Below, piece after piece: positions 49,749 through 58,261 of a DNA stretch of 64,000 nucleotides. Position numbers and translations under genes: made by a program. The notes beneath the pieces are model-generated. The model was given only the letters and a program-made list of their open reading frames with translations, was not told the DNA's origin and made no database searches. This DNA is from Bacillota bacterium. Lineage in GTDB: Bacteria; Bacillota; Clostridia; Christensenellales; SZUA-584. Every line of letters starts with the position of its first letter. The stretch's first letter is position 1. The DNA is taken from assembly GCA_023391105.1 (NCBI GenBank), contig JAEWBO010000023.1, forward strand, positions 62,001-126,000. The letters run 5' to 3'.

Positions 49749-49913
49749 GAAAAGAAAGAACGGCGCAATCAGCGCCGCTTCGAGTGTCCCCATTGAATGG
49801 GGTGTGTTAGGAGGTAAGTATGACTGCTTGCTATTTGCGTACGTGCTGCCGCACGCAGAGTGCACATAAACCGTTTTCACCTTCCACCATGCATTGGGCA
49901 TGCCAGCCCAATG
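49749..49913. other. Hairpin-rich segment, possible small RNA or peptide
   Basis: Four inverted repeats follow one another: CGGCGC-AATCA-GCGCCG (49761-49777), CCCCATT-G-AATGGGG (49788-49802), TGCG..GTGC-TGCC-GCAC..GCA (about 49835-49857), and GCATTGGGC...GCCCAATGC (49890-49913). On the minus strand the first is followed by TTCTTTCTTTTC and could terminate a transcript. A plus-strand 75-codon frame at 49820-50047 has a perfect AGGAGG but an unconvincing composition. Neither an RNA family nor a protein family is recognised. The remaining bases to 50050 show nothing further. Confidence 0.4.
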
Positions 49914-50050
49914 CTCTTGACTATATTCATATCAGAAAAAAACCAAGAAAACAAACGATGCTCAGGCCAAAAAAACCGAGCATGATGAAGGTAGACGGCC
50001 CACATTCAATTTGTTACGCTTTTATGACATATTTAATATTTTTGTAATAT

Positions 50051-50662
50051 TTATAGGACGGGCTTTTTATTGGGAGTCAGACCGATGGCGTTCAAAAAAG
50101 CTCTTAGCTTTTTTAAATCTTCGTCGTAAACGCTTTTCAATGCCCTGTTGTATATGATGCTTGCCGGATGGTAAAGGGGAAAAAGCAGAAACTTATGCGA
50201 GAGCGCGTGCGCGGCTGTGGGCACGGCGTGGCGCTCACCGATCGTCGCATTGATGCTGTGGAGCGCTTTAAGCGGCACATTGCCAAGCGTCACCACCACG
50301 CGCGGCGCCACCGCCTCAACTTCGCGCTGCAAATATGGCAGCATGGCAGCAAGCTCCTCCTTTCCTGGCGGACGGTTAGACAGCGTGCCCTTATCGCTTA
50401 CCTTATACGGCCTGAATTTCACCACGTTTGTGATATAGATATCCTCTCTGCGCAATGCCAGCACAAAAAGAAACTCATCCAAGTTCTTGCCCGCCTTGCC
50501 GACGAATGTGCGCGAAAGCCGTGTTTCCTCGGCACCTGGCGCTTCACCGACCAGCATCACAGCGGCATTCTCATTGCCTTCGCCGTAAACCATGTCGCTT
50601 TCGGTTTTGCCGAAAGCGCGGGCGGCGGCTAAAATATCGGCGTTGATATCTTCAAGCTTCAT
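50051..50662 (-). CDS. Uracil-DNA glycosylase superfamily protein lacking the FeS cysteines
   Basis: 203 residues from the ATG at 50662 (GGGGG 5 bp upstream). Family motifs are VMLVGEAPGAEETRLSRTFVGKAGKNLDEFL and FLLFPLYHPASIIYN. Unlike the adjacent paralogue, it has no N-terminal CxxC, and Phe and Met stand where the second pair of cluster cysteines would be (VVKFRPY..., LAAMLPYL). It therefore lacks the 4Fe-4S cluster of family-4 enzymes. It may remove uracil or another damaged base, or have diverged. Its start overlaps the upstream paralogue's end by 11 bp. Confidence 0.85.
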   Translation of the reverse strand: MKLEDINADILAAARAFGKTESDMVYGEGNENAAVMLVGEAPGAEETRLSRTFVGKAGKNLDEFLFVLALRREDIYITNVVKFRPYKVSDKGTLSNRPPGKEELAAMLPYLQREVEAVAPRVVVTLGNVPLKALHSINATIGERHAVPTAAHALSHKFLLFPLYHPASIIYNRALKSVYDEDLKKLRAFLNAIGLTPNKKPVL

Positions 50663-51227
50663 TTTGTCCCCCAACTATCTCGTTATACTTGGCCCTTATT
50701 GCCAAGAGATCCTTGTATGCATCTTTTTTTAACAGCTCGTTTCTAAGCAGGGCGGCCGGATGGTAAGTCGGCATAATGTAAAAGCTCTTAACCTCGTGCC
50801 ATACACCGCGGTCCCGCGAAATCCGTATATCCTGCCCCAGTATATATTTGGCGGAAATACGCCCAAGACACACGATGATACTTGGCTTGATCAGCGCCAC
50901 CTGCGCCCTCAAATAGCCGATGCAAGCCGCCGCTTCATCCGGTTCCGGATCGCGGTTGCCCGGAGGACGGCATTTTAATACGTTGGCGATGTACACATCG
51001 TTACGCGAGAGTTCGATGCTCGCAAGCATTCTATCCAGCAGCTGGCCCGCGCGGCCCACGAACGGGCGCCCCAGTTCATCCTCGTCGCGTCCCGGCCCTT
51101 CACCGATGAACATGATGCGCGCATGGACATTGCCCTCGCCGAACACTGTATTTTTACGCGAAGCGCTAAGGCCGCACATTTGGCAATGCGCCACGTCTTC
51201 TTGAATTTGCGAAAAGCTTGTGTACAT
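50652..51227 (-). CDS. Type-4 uracil-DNA glycosylase (4Fe-4S)
   Basis: 191 residues from the ATG at 51227. Cluster cysteines are AHCQMCGL (C15, C18) and LKCRPPGNRDPEPDEAAAC. Motif A is IMFIGEGPGRDEDELGRPFVGRAGQLLDRML and motif B MPTYHPAALLRN. It removes uracil from DNA in base-excision repair. There is no Shine-Dalgarno: a TATAAT box ends six bases before the ATG, so the mRNA is probably leaderless. It is followed in the same operon by a cluster-less paralogue. Confidence 0.93.
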   Translation of the reverse strand: MYTSFSQIQEDVAHCQMCGLSASRKNTVFGEGNVHARIMFIGEGPGRDEDELGRPFVGRAGQLLDRMLASIELSRNDVYIANVLKCRPPGNRDPEPDEAAACIGYLRAQVALIKPSIIVCLGRISAKYILGQDIRISRDRGVWHEVKSFYIMPTYHPAALLRNELLKKDAYKDLLAIRAKYNEIVGGQNEA

Positions 51228-51233
51228 GCACTG

Positions 51234-51262
51234 ATTATACCCCAATCGCAAACGCATCTCAA
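51234..51262 (-). promoter_or_regulatory. Promoter giving a leaderless udg mRNA
   Basis: Minus strand TTGAGA (51257-51262), 17 bp, TATAAT (51234-51239), then CAGTGC and the ATG. Transcription is expected to start at the A of the start codon. Confidence 0.7.
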
Positions 51263-51455
51263 GCCATAAGACCCCTTATCGAACAAGCGGCACCATGCGC
51301 AAGAAGAACAAACTAGCAAACGTAAATTTTTTTGGATTTCTTATATTGCGGTATGTTTTTTAATAATAATCGTTTATAATATAAAAAATGGTGATATCAT
51401 ATTTATACATACTTTTATTATTCGTGGTGGAATATATCTGAAAGGTGTCTTTGTA

Positions 51456-52304
51456 TTGGAATCAATCATTAATGCCATTATCAATAGCATACCTGATTTC
51501 GAAATCCGTGATCTCATCGATATCCTTCTTTTAGCTGTTGTGATTTATTGGCTATTAAAGCTGACTTCCAAAACACGCGCCATGCAGGTGCTAAAAGGGC
51601 TCGGTATCATTCTGCTCGCCACTTGGGTCACAGATTTTCTGAATCTGCCAGGAACCAAATGGTTGCTTAATTATGTTTTGAACTCGGGTGCCATGGTCAT
51701 TGTGATCATATTCCACCCTGAGATTCGGCGCGCGCTTGCGCGCATCGGCCGAGGGCAGATTGATTTGTCGCCCTCGCAGTCGGGCAACGCGCAGGAAAAC
51801 GTGGAAAATATATTAAAAGCGGTATTAAGTCTCTCCAAAAAGCGAGTCGGTGCACTTATCGTTTTTGAGCGCAAAACAGGCCTTAAAGACGTGATTGAAA
51901 GCGGCACGCGCATTAACGCCGTGATATCGTCGGAGCTGCTGGAAAACCTGTTCTTCACGAATTCGCCTCTGCACGACGGCGCGGTGATTATGCGCGAAGA
52001 TGTGATAGAAGCAGCGGGCTGCTTCCTGCCACTCAGCGACAACAAACAGATCGGTCAGGAGCTGGGAACCCGGCACCGCGCGGCGCTGGGCGTCTCGGAG
52101 GTGTCGGACAGTGTGACGCTCGTCGTTTCGGAAGAAACAGGCGTGATCTCGGTGGCGCAGGACGGCACACTGATCCGCTATCTTGATTCCAAAGCCATAC
52201 GCGATCTGCTGGAAGATATGTATATGATCAACAAACAGCCGCAAAAATTCAGAGGTCTTCGGATCATACGAAAAGGACGTGAAAACCATGAAGACCGTGT
52301 TTAA
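51456..52304 (+). CDS. cdaA: Diadenylate cyclase CdaA
   Basis: 282 residues from a TTG at 51456 (AAAGGTG 8 bp upstream). Three N-terminal membrane helices (about residues 15-90) are followed by a DAC domain. Active-site motifs are SPLHDGAVIMRED (DGA) and LGTRHRAALGVSE (RHR). It condenses two ATP into c-di-AMP, an essential regulator of potassium and osmolyte uptake in Bacillota. It overlaps cdaR by 17 bp, the conserved pair. The glmM gene often found next is absent here. Confidence 0.96.
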   Translation: MESIINAIINSIPDFEIRDLIDILLLAVVIYWLLKLTSKTRAMQVLKGLGIILLATWVTDFLNLPGTKWLLNYVLNSGAMVIVIIFHPEIRRALARIGRGQIDLSPSQSGNAQENVENILKAVLSLSKKRVGALIVFERKTGLKDVIESGTRINAVISSELLENLFFTNSPLHDGAVIMREDVIEAAGCFLPLSDNKQIGQELGTRHRAALGVSEVSDSVTLVVSEETGVISVAQDGTLIRYLDSKAIRDLLEDMYMINKQPQKFRGLRIIRKGRENHEDRV

Positions 52305-53544
52305 AGCGATATGGAACGTCCTTAAAGGCAATCTCGTGCTCAAAATCATGGCTCTGCTTTTCGCCGTGATATTGTGGAGCTATGTGCTGGCTGAAGAAAA
52401 CCCGTACCGGACACGCGTTATTCCTGATGTCCCTGTGCGTTATGAAAAGTATGATCAGCTCACCGATAAAAAGCTTGAAATATCCAAAAGCTTATCCGAA
52501 CCGCTTGGTTACGTAAGCGTTAAGGTGAGAGTCAAGCAAAGTGAGCTTAAGAACTTAAAGAAAGAGAATATCGACGCGTACGTGGATCTGTCGGTCATCA
52601 ATGAAGCCGGTGATCACCCGCTTAAAATTGAGGCTAAACCTAAGAATTTCAGCGGAGAGGTGCTGGAGATAAGCCCCTCCACGCGCGCGTTACACGTAGA
52701 CAAATTCAAGTCCAAACCGGTTCCCGTTGCTGTCAATACCATTGGCAGTGTGCCGAGTGGCTACCACGCGAGCGCGCCTGTCGTTGCGCCGACAACAGTG
52801 GAGATTAAGGGCGCACAAACGGATGTGCAAAAGGTCGCAAGCGCTGTCTGCAACGTGGATCTGACAGGCTTAACCGAAGGCTTCAGCAAGAACATGGAGT
52901 TCGAGCTCTTGGACTATGAAGGCAATATCATTGACAAGAATCTGTTTGATGATCTGCCCTCCGTGATCGTCACATTGGACGTGCAGCACATGAAGACGGT
53001 GCCCATTGACGTGGCAGGATCAATTACAGGACAAGACGAGGTGGCAACCGGTTATGAGGTGGCGGACATCACATGCGTGCCGGAAACGGTGCAAATCACG
53101 GGAAGTGCGTCCGCACTGGCCGAAATCGACAAAATCGGTCTTGTGCCGTACAGTATAAGCGGCAAAAGCGCGAGCGAAGCCGTGGCATTAGATTATGCTC
53201 CAGGGATAGAAGGCGTGACTGTGCTGACCACTGAGAAGGCGCAAATTTACATCACCATTCGTGAGATCACTCACTCCAAAACCTACAACGATGTTAGTTT
53301 GGAGGCGAAAAATCTTACAAAAGGACTGCGCATCCAGTACAGCCAGCCCAAGGTGGACGTCACGGTGTTGGCGGGCATTTCCAAGGTCTCCAAACTGAGA
53401 AGATCGGATATCGTGCCGTTTGTGGATCTCGAAGGGCTCAAAGCGGGCACCTACAGCCTTAATGTACTGTTTGAAATTCCCGAAGGTTTCCTAGCGGAAA
53501 ACTTCACCTCCAGTGCAGGCACGGTGACGGTGAAGATATACTAG
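52288..53544 (+). CDS. cdaR: CdaR, YbbR-domain regulator of CdaA
   Basis: 418 residues from the ATG at 52288 (AAAGGA upstream); a GTG at 52279 is an alternative. One N-terminal membrane helix (LVLKIMALLFAVILWSYVLAEE) carries four extracytoplasmic YbbR repeats, each with a PVPVAVNTIGSVPSGY- or VPIDVAGSITGQDEVATGY-type core. CdaR binds CdaA in the membrane and modulates c-di-AMP synthesis. It overlaps cdaA and ends the operon before a terminator. Confidence 0.93.
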   Translation: MKTVFKAIWNVLKGNLVLKIMALLFAVILWSYVLAEENPYRTRVIPDVPVRYEKYDQLTDKKLEISKSLSEPLGYVSVKVRVKQSELKNLKKENIDAYVDLSVINEAGDHPLKIEAKPKNFSGEVLEISPSTRALHVDKFKSKPVPVAVNTIGSVPSGYHASAPVVAPTTVEIKGAQTDVQKVASAVCNVDLTGLTEGFSKNMEFELLDYEGNIIDKNLFDDLPSVIVTLDVQHMKTVPIDVAGSITGQDEVATGYEVADITCVPETVQITGSASALAEIDKIGLVPYSISGKSASEAVALDYAPGIEGVTVLTTEKAQIYITIREITHSKTYNDVSLEAKNLTKGLRIQYSQPKVDVTVLAGISKVSKLRRSDIVPFVDLEGLKAGTYSLNVLFEIPEGFLAENFTSSAGTVTVKIY

Positions 53545-53570
53545 ATTGACTTTTGCGGTATAATACTGAG

Positions 53571-53597
53571 GGGGCGGCTTTGCACCGTCCCCTTTTT
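53571..53597 (+). terminator. Terminator of cdaA-cdaR
   Basis: GGGG-CGG, seven-base loop, CCG-T-CCCC and TTTTT, 26 bp after the cdaR stop. Confidence 0.82.
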
Positions 53598-53615
53598 ACA
53601 CTGAAAGGATAGAAA

Positions 53616-55208
53616 ATGGCGATCTTACTGTCCGGCATCAGCCTGCCTCTTGGCACCGGCGACGCCGAGACCATACAGGCTGCGGCATCGGTGCTCTGTG
53701 TACCGGTGTCGGAAATCGCAAGCCTCAGGGTTAAAAAACAGGCCATTGACGCGAGGCGGAGCCAGCTGCGTCTTGTGCTTACAGTGCTTGTCGACCTGCA
53801 TGACAGTGAGCGCCAGAAGGCGCTCGAAAGCGTTCACGGCGGCGTTTACCCCTACCGCGAGCCGGACATCACCTATGGCGAAAAGCCCATTGGCCGTCCT
53901 GTGGTGATTGGAGCAGGGCCCTGCGGGTTGTTCGCAGCGCTGGAGCTTAGCAAACACGGCTATGCCCCGCTGCTGATTGAGCGCGGGCGCGATATCGCGG
54001 CGCGTTCCGACGATGTGGAGCGGCTGCGAGAAAAAGGCGATCTTGATCCCGAGAGCAACGTCTGCTTCGGTGCGGGCGGCGCGGGCGCGTTTTCGGACGG
54101 AAAGCTCACCACGCGCATCAAAGACCCGCGCAGCGAATACGTGCTGCAAACGCTTGTGGATTGCGGCGCACCTGCTGAGATACTCACCGATGCCAAGCCG
54201 CACACAGGCACCGAGCATATCCGCACGGCGGTATCGGGCATACTGAAAAAAATCATCAGCCTTGGCGGTGAAGTCAGCTTTGAGAGCCGCCTGTCGGATA
54301 TCTTCGTGGAAGGCGATGCAATTTTCGGTGTCGCTTATATCAAGAACGGCATCAAGCATACCGTCGATACACGCGCGGTGTCGTTATGCATAGGCCACAG
54401 CGCACGCGATACCTATCAGATGCTGCTGCAAAAGGGTGTGTTGATAACTCCCAAACCGTTCGCGGTCGGCGTGCGCATTGAGCATCCCAGGCCGTTCATC
54501 GATCATGCACAGTACGGACAGGCTTGCGGCCATCCGATGCTGGGCGCAGCAGAATATCACCTTGCATCCAAATCAGGGGGACGCGGCGTGTATACATTTT
54601 GCATGTGCCCGGGTGGTGAGGTCGTCTGTTCGTCCACCGAGCCAGGCGGCGTAGCGGTCAACGGCATGAGCTATTATGCGCGAGACGCTGAGAATTCCAA
54701 CAGCGCTGTGGTGGTGGGCGTGTCCCCCGCCGATTTTGAAAGCAGCCCCTTGGGAGGTGTTGCGTTCCAGCAGCGATTGGAGCGTGCGGCTTACGCGCTT
54801 GCAGACGGACAAGGAGCGCCCGCGCAAACGCTGCGCGATTTTTTTGACGGCAATGCTTCAAAACAGTTTGGCACCGTGAACCCCTCATACCGTCCGCATG
54901 CGGTTCCCTCCGATCTTCACGGCTGTCTGCCGGGCTTCGTTACGGATGCGCTCAAAGAGGGTGTAAGCGATTTTAACCGCAAGCTCAAGGGCTTTTCGAT
55001 GCCTGACGCGGTACTCACAGGCGTGGAGACGCGCACATCATCTCCCGTACGTCTGCCTCGCGGTACCGATTTTCAGGCGGAAAACTTAAGCGGCCTCTTT
55101 CCCGCTGGCGAGGGCGCGGGATACGCAGGCGGCATTGTGTCCGCCGCGGTAGACGGCATCAAAAGCGCGCAAACCATGATGAGCCTGTATGCGCACCCGC
55201 AAAGATAA
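53616..55208 (+). CDS. FAD-dependent oxidoreductase (COG2509-type)
   Basis: 530 residues. After an N-terminal domain of about 90 residues, the Rossmann FAD-binding motif PVVIGAGPCGLFAALELSKHGYAPLLIERG appears, then SNVCFGAGGAGAFSDGKLTTR, the family signature. The end GLFPAGEGAGYAGGIVSAAVDGIKSA contacts the flavin. Proteins of this group are widespread in Clostridia and annotated as NAD(FAD)-utilising dehydrogenases; the reaction is not established. Followed by a P-loop protein gene 10 bp downstream, so probably an operon. Confidence 0.9.
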   Translation: MAILLSGISLPLGTGDAETIQAAASVLCVPVSEIASLRVKKQAIDARRSQLRLVLTVLVDLHDSERQKALESVHGGVYPYREPDITYGEKPIGRPVVIGAGPCGLFAALELSKHGYAPLLIERGRDIAARSDDVERLREKGDLDPESNVCFGAGGAGAFSDGKLTTRIKDPRSEYVLQTLVDCGAPAEILTDAKPHTGTEHIRTAVSGILKKIISLGGEVSFESRLSDIFVEGDAIFGVAYIKNGIKHTVDTRAVSLCIGHSARDTYQMLLQKGVLITPKPFAVGVRIEHPRPFIDHAQYGQACGHPMLGAAEYHLASKSGGRGVYTFCMCPGGEVVCSSTEPGGVAVNGMSYYARDAENSNSAVVVGVSPADFESSPLGGVAFQQRLERAAYALADGQGAPAQTLRDFFDGNASKQFGTVNPSYRPHAVPSDLHGCLPGFVTDALKEGVSDFNRKLKGFSMPDAVLTGVETRTSSPVRLPRGTDFQAENLSGLFPAGEGAGYAGGIVSAAVDGIKSAQTMMSLYAHPQR

Positions 55209-55218
55209 AGGAGACAAT

Positions 55219-55890
55219 ATGAAAAAAATCACTGTACTGTTCGGAAATTACGGCAGCGGCAAGACAGAGCTGTCTTTGAATCTGGCGCTGAATCTCGCCA
55301 AGGAGCATTCTGATGTGTCGCTTATCGACCTTGACATCGTGAACCCGTATTTTCGTTCCTCGGAGCACACCGCTATGCTCAAAGAAAAGGGCATCCGTGT
55401 GATCTCGCCTGTGTACGCCAACACCGGTGTGGATCTGCCCTCGCTGCCGCCAGACATATATATGGCATTCCAGGGCGGCTATGCCGTGTTCGACTGCGGC
55501 GGCGACCCTGTGGGCGCAACAGCACTCGGCAGCTTAAAAGCGCAGTTCGATGCGGCGCGCGATAATGCAGAGGTGCTGTTCGTGATCAACACAAACCGGC
55601 CTTTCCAGAGTGATGCGCAGCAGCTGACCGAAAGCATTAGCCGCATACAGCACAGCGCGCGGCTGAGCGCCGACGGCCTTGTGCTAAACACCAACCTTGG
55701 CAGCGGCTCTTCCGGAAACGAGCTGGAAGAAGGACTGACCATCGTGCAGGAGCTCTCCGAGCTTACCGGCATACCAATCAGATACGTCAGCGGCACAAAG
55801 CAGGCGCTCGATAATTTTGATGCGCTGCACGCCGATTTCCCGGCTGAGCGCATAGAGCTTAAAATCTTCACACGGCCCGAATGGCTGTAA
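55219..55890 (+). CDS. P-loop ATPase, MinD/ParA-like
   Basis: 223 residues from the ATG at 55219 (AAAGGAG 5 bp upstream); a GTG-free longer frame overlaps the previous gene. Walker A VLFGNYGSGKTELSLNLALNLA at the N-terminus lacks the deviant KGG of true MinD. LIDLDIVNPYFRSSEH and YAVFDCGGDPVGATALG correspond to the switch and Walker B regions. The role is unknown. Similar proteins occur beside oxidoreductases in Clostridia. Confidence 0.8.
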   Translation: MKKITVLFGNYGSGKTELSLNLALNLAKEHSDVSLIDLDIVNPYFRSSEHTAMLKEKGIRVISPVYANTGVDLPSLPPDIYMAFQGGYAVFDCGGDPVGATALGSLKAQFDAARDNAEVLFVINTNRPFQSDAQQLTESISRIQHSARLSADGLVLNTNLGSGSSGNELEEGLTIVQELSELTGIPIRYVSGTKQALDNFDALHADFPAERIELKIFTRPEWL

Positions 55891-55893
55891 CAC

Positions 55894-55921
55894 TTGCATT
55901 CGAGCCAATATAAACTATAAT
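55894..55921 (+). promoter_or_regulatory. Promoter of cysK
   Basis: TTGCAT (55894-55899), 16 bp, TATAAT (55916-55921), about 40 bp before the start codon. Confidence 0.65.
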
Positions 55922-55961
55922 AGAATCGGTTTGCAAATTGGGGAAACGGAGAGGTCACCAT

Positions 55962-56855
55962 ATGAACGTTTACGGCAATATCCTAAACACGATAGGCAAC
56001 ACACCGCTGGTGAGAATCAATAAGCTTATCAATAAACCCGGCGTGCAAATTTACGCTAAAAACGAGGGAACCAACCCAACAGGCAGCATTAAAGACCGCA
56101 TCGCGCTTAAAATGATCGAGCAGGCCGAAGCGGAAGGCACGCTTCATTCGGGAAAAACTATCATCGAGCCGACATCGGGCAACACGGGCATCGCACTCGC
56201 GATGATCGGCGCGGTGAAGGGCTATGAAGTGGAAATCGTGATGAGCAGCGCGGTATCCGAAGAACGCCAGAAGATGATCCGTGCGTTTGGCAGCAAGGTG
56301 ATTCTCACCGCGGCGGACGAAGGCACCGACGGCGCCATCCGAAAGGCGCGCGCTCTGGTCGCGGAGAACCCTGACAAATATTTTATGCCCGACCAGTTCA
56401 CCAACCGTTACAACAAGATCGCGCACTATTCGACCACAGCCGAAGAAATGATCCGCGACACCGAGGGGCGCATCACGCATTTTGTGTCCGCCCTTGGTAC
56501 ATCGGGCACGCTGATGGGCACGGCCAAGCGTCTAAAGGAGCTTAACCCCGATATCCGCATCGTAGAAGCGCATCCGGTGCGCGGCCATTATATACAGGGG
56601 CTCAAAAACATGAGTGAGGCCATCGTCCCGGATATCTATGACCCGTCCATCATCGACATCTCCATCATGATTGATTCGGAGGAGTCTTTCGACATGGTGC
56701 GCCGCATCGTCAGAGAAGAGGGCATCTTCTGCGGCATGTCGTCTGGTGCGGCGATGCTTGCGGCCTTAAAGGTGGCGGAGCAGATCGACAAGGGTGTGAT
56801 CGTCTGCATATTCCCCGACCGCGGCGAAAAGTATTTAAGCACGCCGTTGTTTTAG
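55962..56855 (+). CDS. cysK: Cysteine synthase (O-acetylserine sulfhydrylase family)
   Basis: 297 residues from the ATG at 55962 (GGAGAGG 7 bp upstream). PLP-binding Lys44 in NPTGSIKDRIALKMIEQAE, the substrate loop EPTSGNTGIALAMIGAVKGY and the phosphate loop SALGTSGTLMGTAKRLKE are all present. It makes cysteine from O-acetylserine and sulfide. The later stretch GHYIQGLKNMSEAIVPDIYD differs a little from classical CysK, so a CysM-like or related beta-replacement enzyme is possible. Monocistronic. Confidence 0.88.
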   Translation: MNVYGNILNTIGNTPLVRINKLINKPGVQIYAKNEGTNPTGSIKDRIALKMIEQAEAEGTLHSGKTIIEPTSGNTGIALAMIGAVKGYEVEIVMSSAVSEERQKMIRAFGSKVILTAADEGTDGAIRKARALVAENPDKYFMPDQFTNRYNKIAHYSTTAEEMIRDTEGRITHFVSALGTSGTLMGTAKRLKELNPDIRIVEAHPVRGHYIQGLKNMSEAIVPDIYDPSIIDISIMIDSEESFDMVRRIVREEGIFCGMSSGAAMLAALKVAEQIDKGVIVCIFPDRGEKYLSTPLF

Positions 56856-56872
56856 TATACTGCAAAATGAAT

Positions 56873-57063
56873 AGAGCGGTTTTTGCCGCTCTTTCAGAGT
56901 GTCAAAAAAGTTACTTATGTCATTCCGATTGAACGTCAGCGATTGACTACGAAGTGGATTGGAATCCCCTTCTGCAAAGCATTTATCATGGGTTCCTCGA
57001 CAAGCTCGGAATGACAAAACAGGGCTAATCGTCAAACTGAAAGAGCGCTTTTGCCGCTCTTTA
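56873..57063. repeat. Full copy of a dispersed palindromic intergenic element
   Basis: The core at 56919-57015 is bounded by GTCATTCCGA and its exact complement TCGGAATGAC, with further imperfect pairing inside (GGAATCCCC..GGGTTCC). It lies between two near-copies of a GAGCG..TTTTTGCCGCTCTTT hairpin (56874-56894 and 57044-57063). These hairpins also serve as terminators for cysK (plus) and hisC (minus). Positions 56895-56936 match 4393-4434 at 41 of 42 bases. There is no ORF, so it would be a non-autonomous REP- or MITE-like element. Confidence 0.75.
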
Positions 57064-57093
57064 TTTGTACTTCCCCGCTTCTTCAACTTCTAG

Positions 57094-58152
57094 CTAACAC
57101 GAGACTGAACAAACGAATCCCCTGATCGCCTCGATCAGCGTATCCATCTGCTCGTCCGTCCCCATCGTGATGCGCAGATAATTATAGATACGCGGCTTAT
57201 CAAAATGACGCACATAAATGCTCTGTTCCGCAAGATGCGTTTTAAGCGATGCTGCGCTGACTTGCGGATGAGACGCAAACACGAAATTTGCCTTGGAAGG
57301 CAGAACGACAAAACCAAGCTCGCTGAGACGCTGTGTCGTGCGCTCACGCGTCGCTATCACCTTGGCACTCATGGCCGCGCAGTATGCTGTGTCTCTTAAG
57401 GCTGCCGCCGCCGCATCCTGCGCAATCATATCCAGCGGATACGAATTGAAGCTGTCCTTGATGCGCACAAGACCGTCTATCAAATGCGGCTGACCCAGCG
57501 CAAACGCCACACGCAGACCCGCCAGCGCATGCGATTTTGACATGGTGGAGACCACAAGCAGATTCGTATATTTGGGTATCAGCGAAGCCACGCTGCCCGC
57601 TCCGAACGACGCGTACGCTTCATCCACGATCACCACATGCTCGCTGTTTCGCTGCAATATCCGCTCCACCTCAGCAAGGCTCAGCGCCATGCCTGTGGGC
57701 GCATTGGGGTTGGCGAGCACCACACCATCTCCGATAAGCTCGTCCACCGACACGGTGAAATCATCCCGCAGCGGCACAGTCTTGTAGCTGATGCCGTAAA
57801 GATCCGCCCAAACGGGATAGAAGCTGTAGGTGATATCGGGAAACACGATATTCCCGTCAAAAAACGCCTGAAATGCAAGCCCCAGCACCTCGTCCGAGCC
57901 GTTGCCGCAAAACACGTGATCTTCGTTCAAGCCGTACACCTCGGCCACGGCGCTTTTCAAGGCACCGCCGTCCGGCTTTGGATAAAGGCGAAGCCTTTCA
58001 CCGCCGAAGCTTTTCAGCACCTTTAGCGCTTCGGGAGAAGGCGGATACGGGTTTTCGTTGGTGTTGAGCTTGATGATGCCGCTGCCCTGCGGCTGCTCGC
58101 CCGCCTGATACGGCGTAATCGAAGCGGCTCTGCGGCTTAAAAACTGTTCCAC
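57094..58152 (-). CDS. hisC: Histidinol-phosphate aminotransferase
   Basis: 352 residues from a GTG at 58150-58152 (GGAGG 6 bp upstream); the frame open to 58263 adds unsupported residues. Class-I/II aminotransferase marks: SGIIKLNTNENPYPPSPEAL, CGNGSDEVLGLAF, VVLANPNAPTGMALSL, VVIVDEAYASFG and the PLP-Lys segment VVSTMSKSHALAGLRVAFALG. It makes histidinol phosphate in histidine synthesis; stand-alone members can also act on aromatic amino acids. No other his gene is nearby. Confidence 0.93.
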   Translation of the reverse strand: MEQFLSRRAASITPYQAGEQPQGSGIIKLNTNENPYPPSPEALKVLKSFGGERLRLYPKPDGGALKSAVAEVYGLNEDHVFCGNGSDEVLGLAFQAFFDGNIVFPDITYSFYPVWADLYGISYKTVPLRDDFTVSVDELIGDGVVLANPNAPTGMALSLAEVERILQRNSEHVVIVDEAYASFGAGSVASLIPKYTNLLVVSTMSKSHALAGLRVAFALGQPHLIDGLVRIKDSFNSYPLDMIAQDAAAAALRDTAYCAAMSAKVIATRERTTQRLSELGFVVLPSKANFVFASHPQVSAASLKTHLAEQSIYVRHFDKPRIYNYLRITMGTDEQMDTLIEAIRGFVCSVSC

Positions 58153-58226
58153 TGCAAACCTCCATGAGAAACCTTGATTTATTCGCTGCGTTACGCTTAT
58201 CATATTAACATAACAGCTTAAAAATA

Positions 58227-58255
58227 TTAACAGTTTTATTGACATGTGATAAAAT
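58227..58255 (+). promoter_or_regulatory. Promoter giving a leaderless tag mRNA
   Basis: TTAACA (58227-58232), 17 bp, TAAAAT (58250-58255), then GAGCCC and the ATG at 58262. No Shine-Dalgarno is present. Confidence 0.6.
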
Positions 58256-58261
58256 GAGCCC

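Noticed and set aside
49580..49768. 62-codon minus-strand frame upstream of folD
   Set aside because: It coincides with the ZTP riboswitch and promoter.
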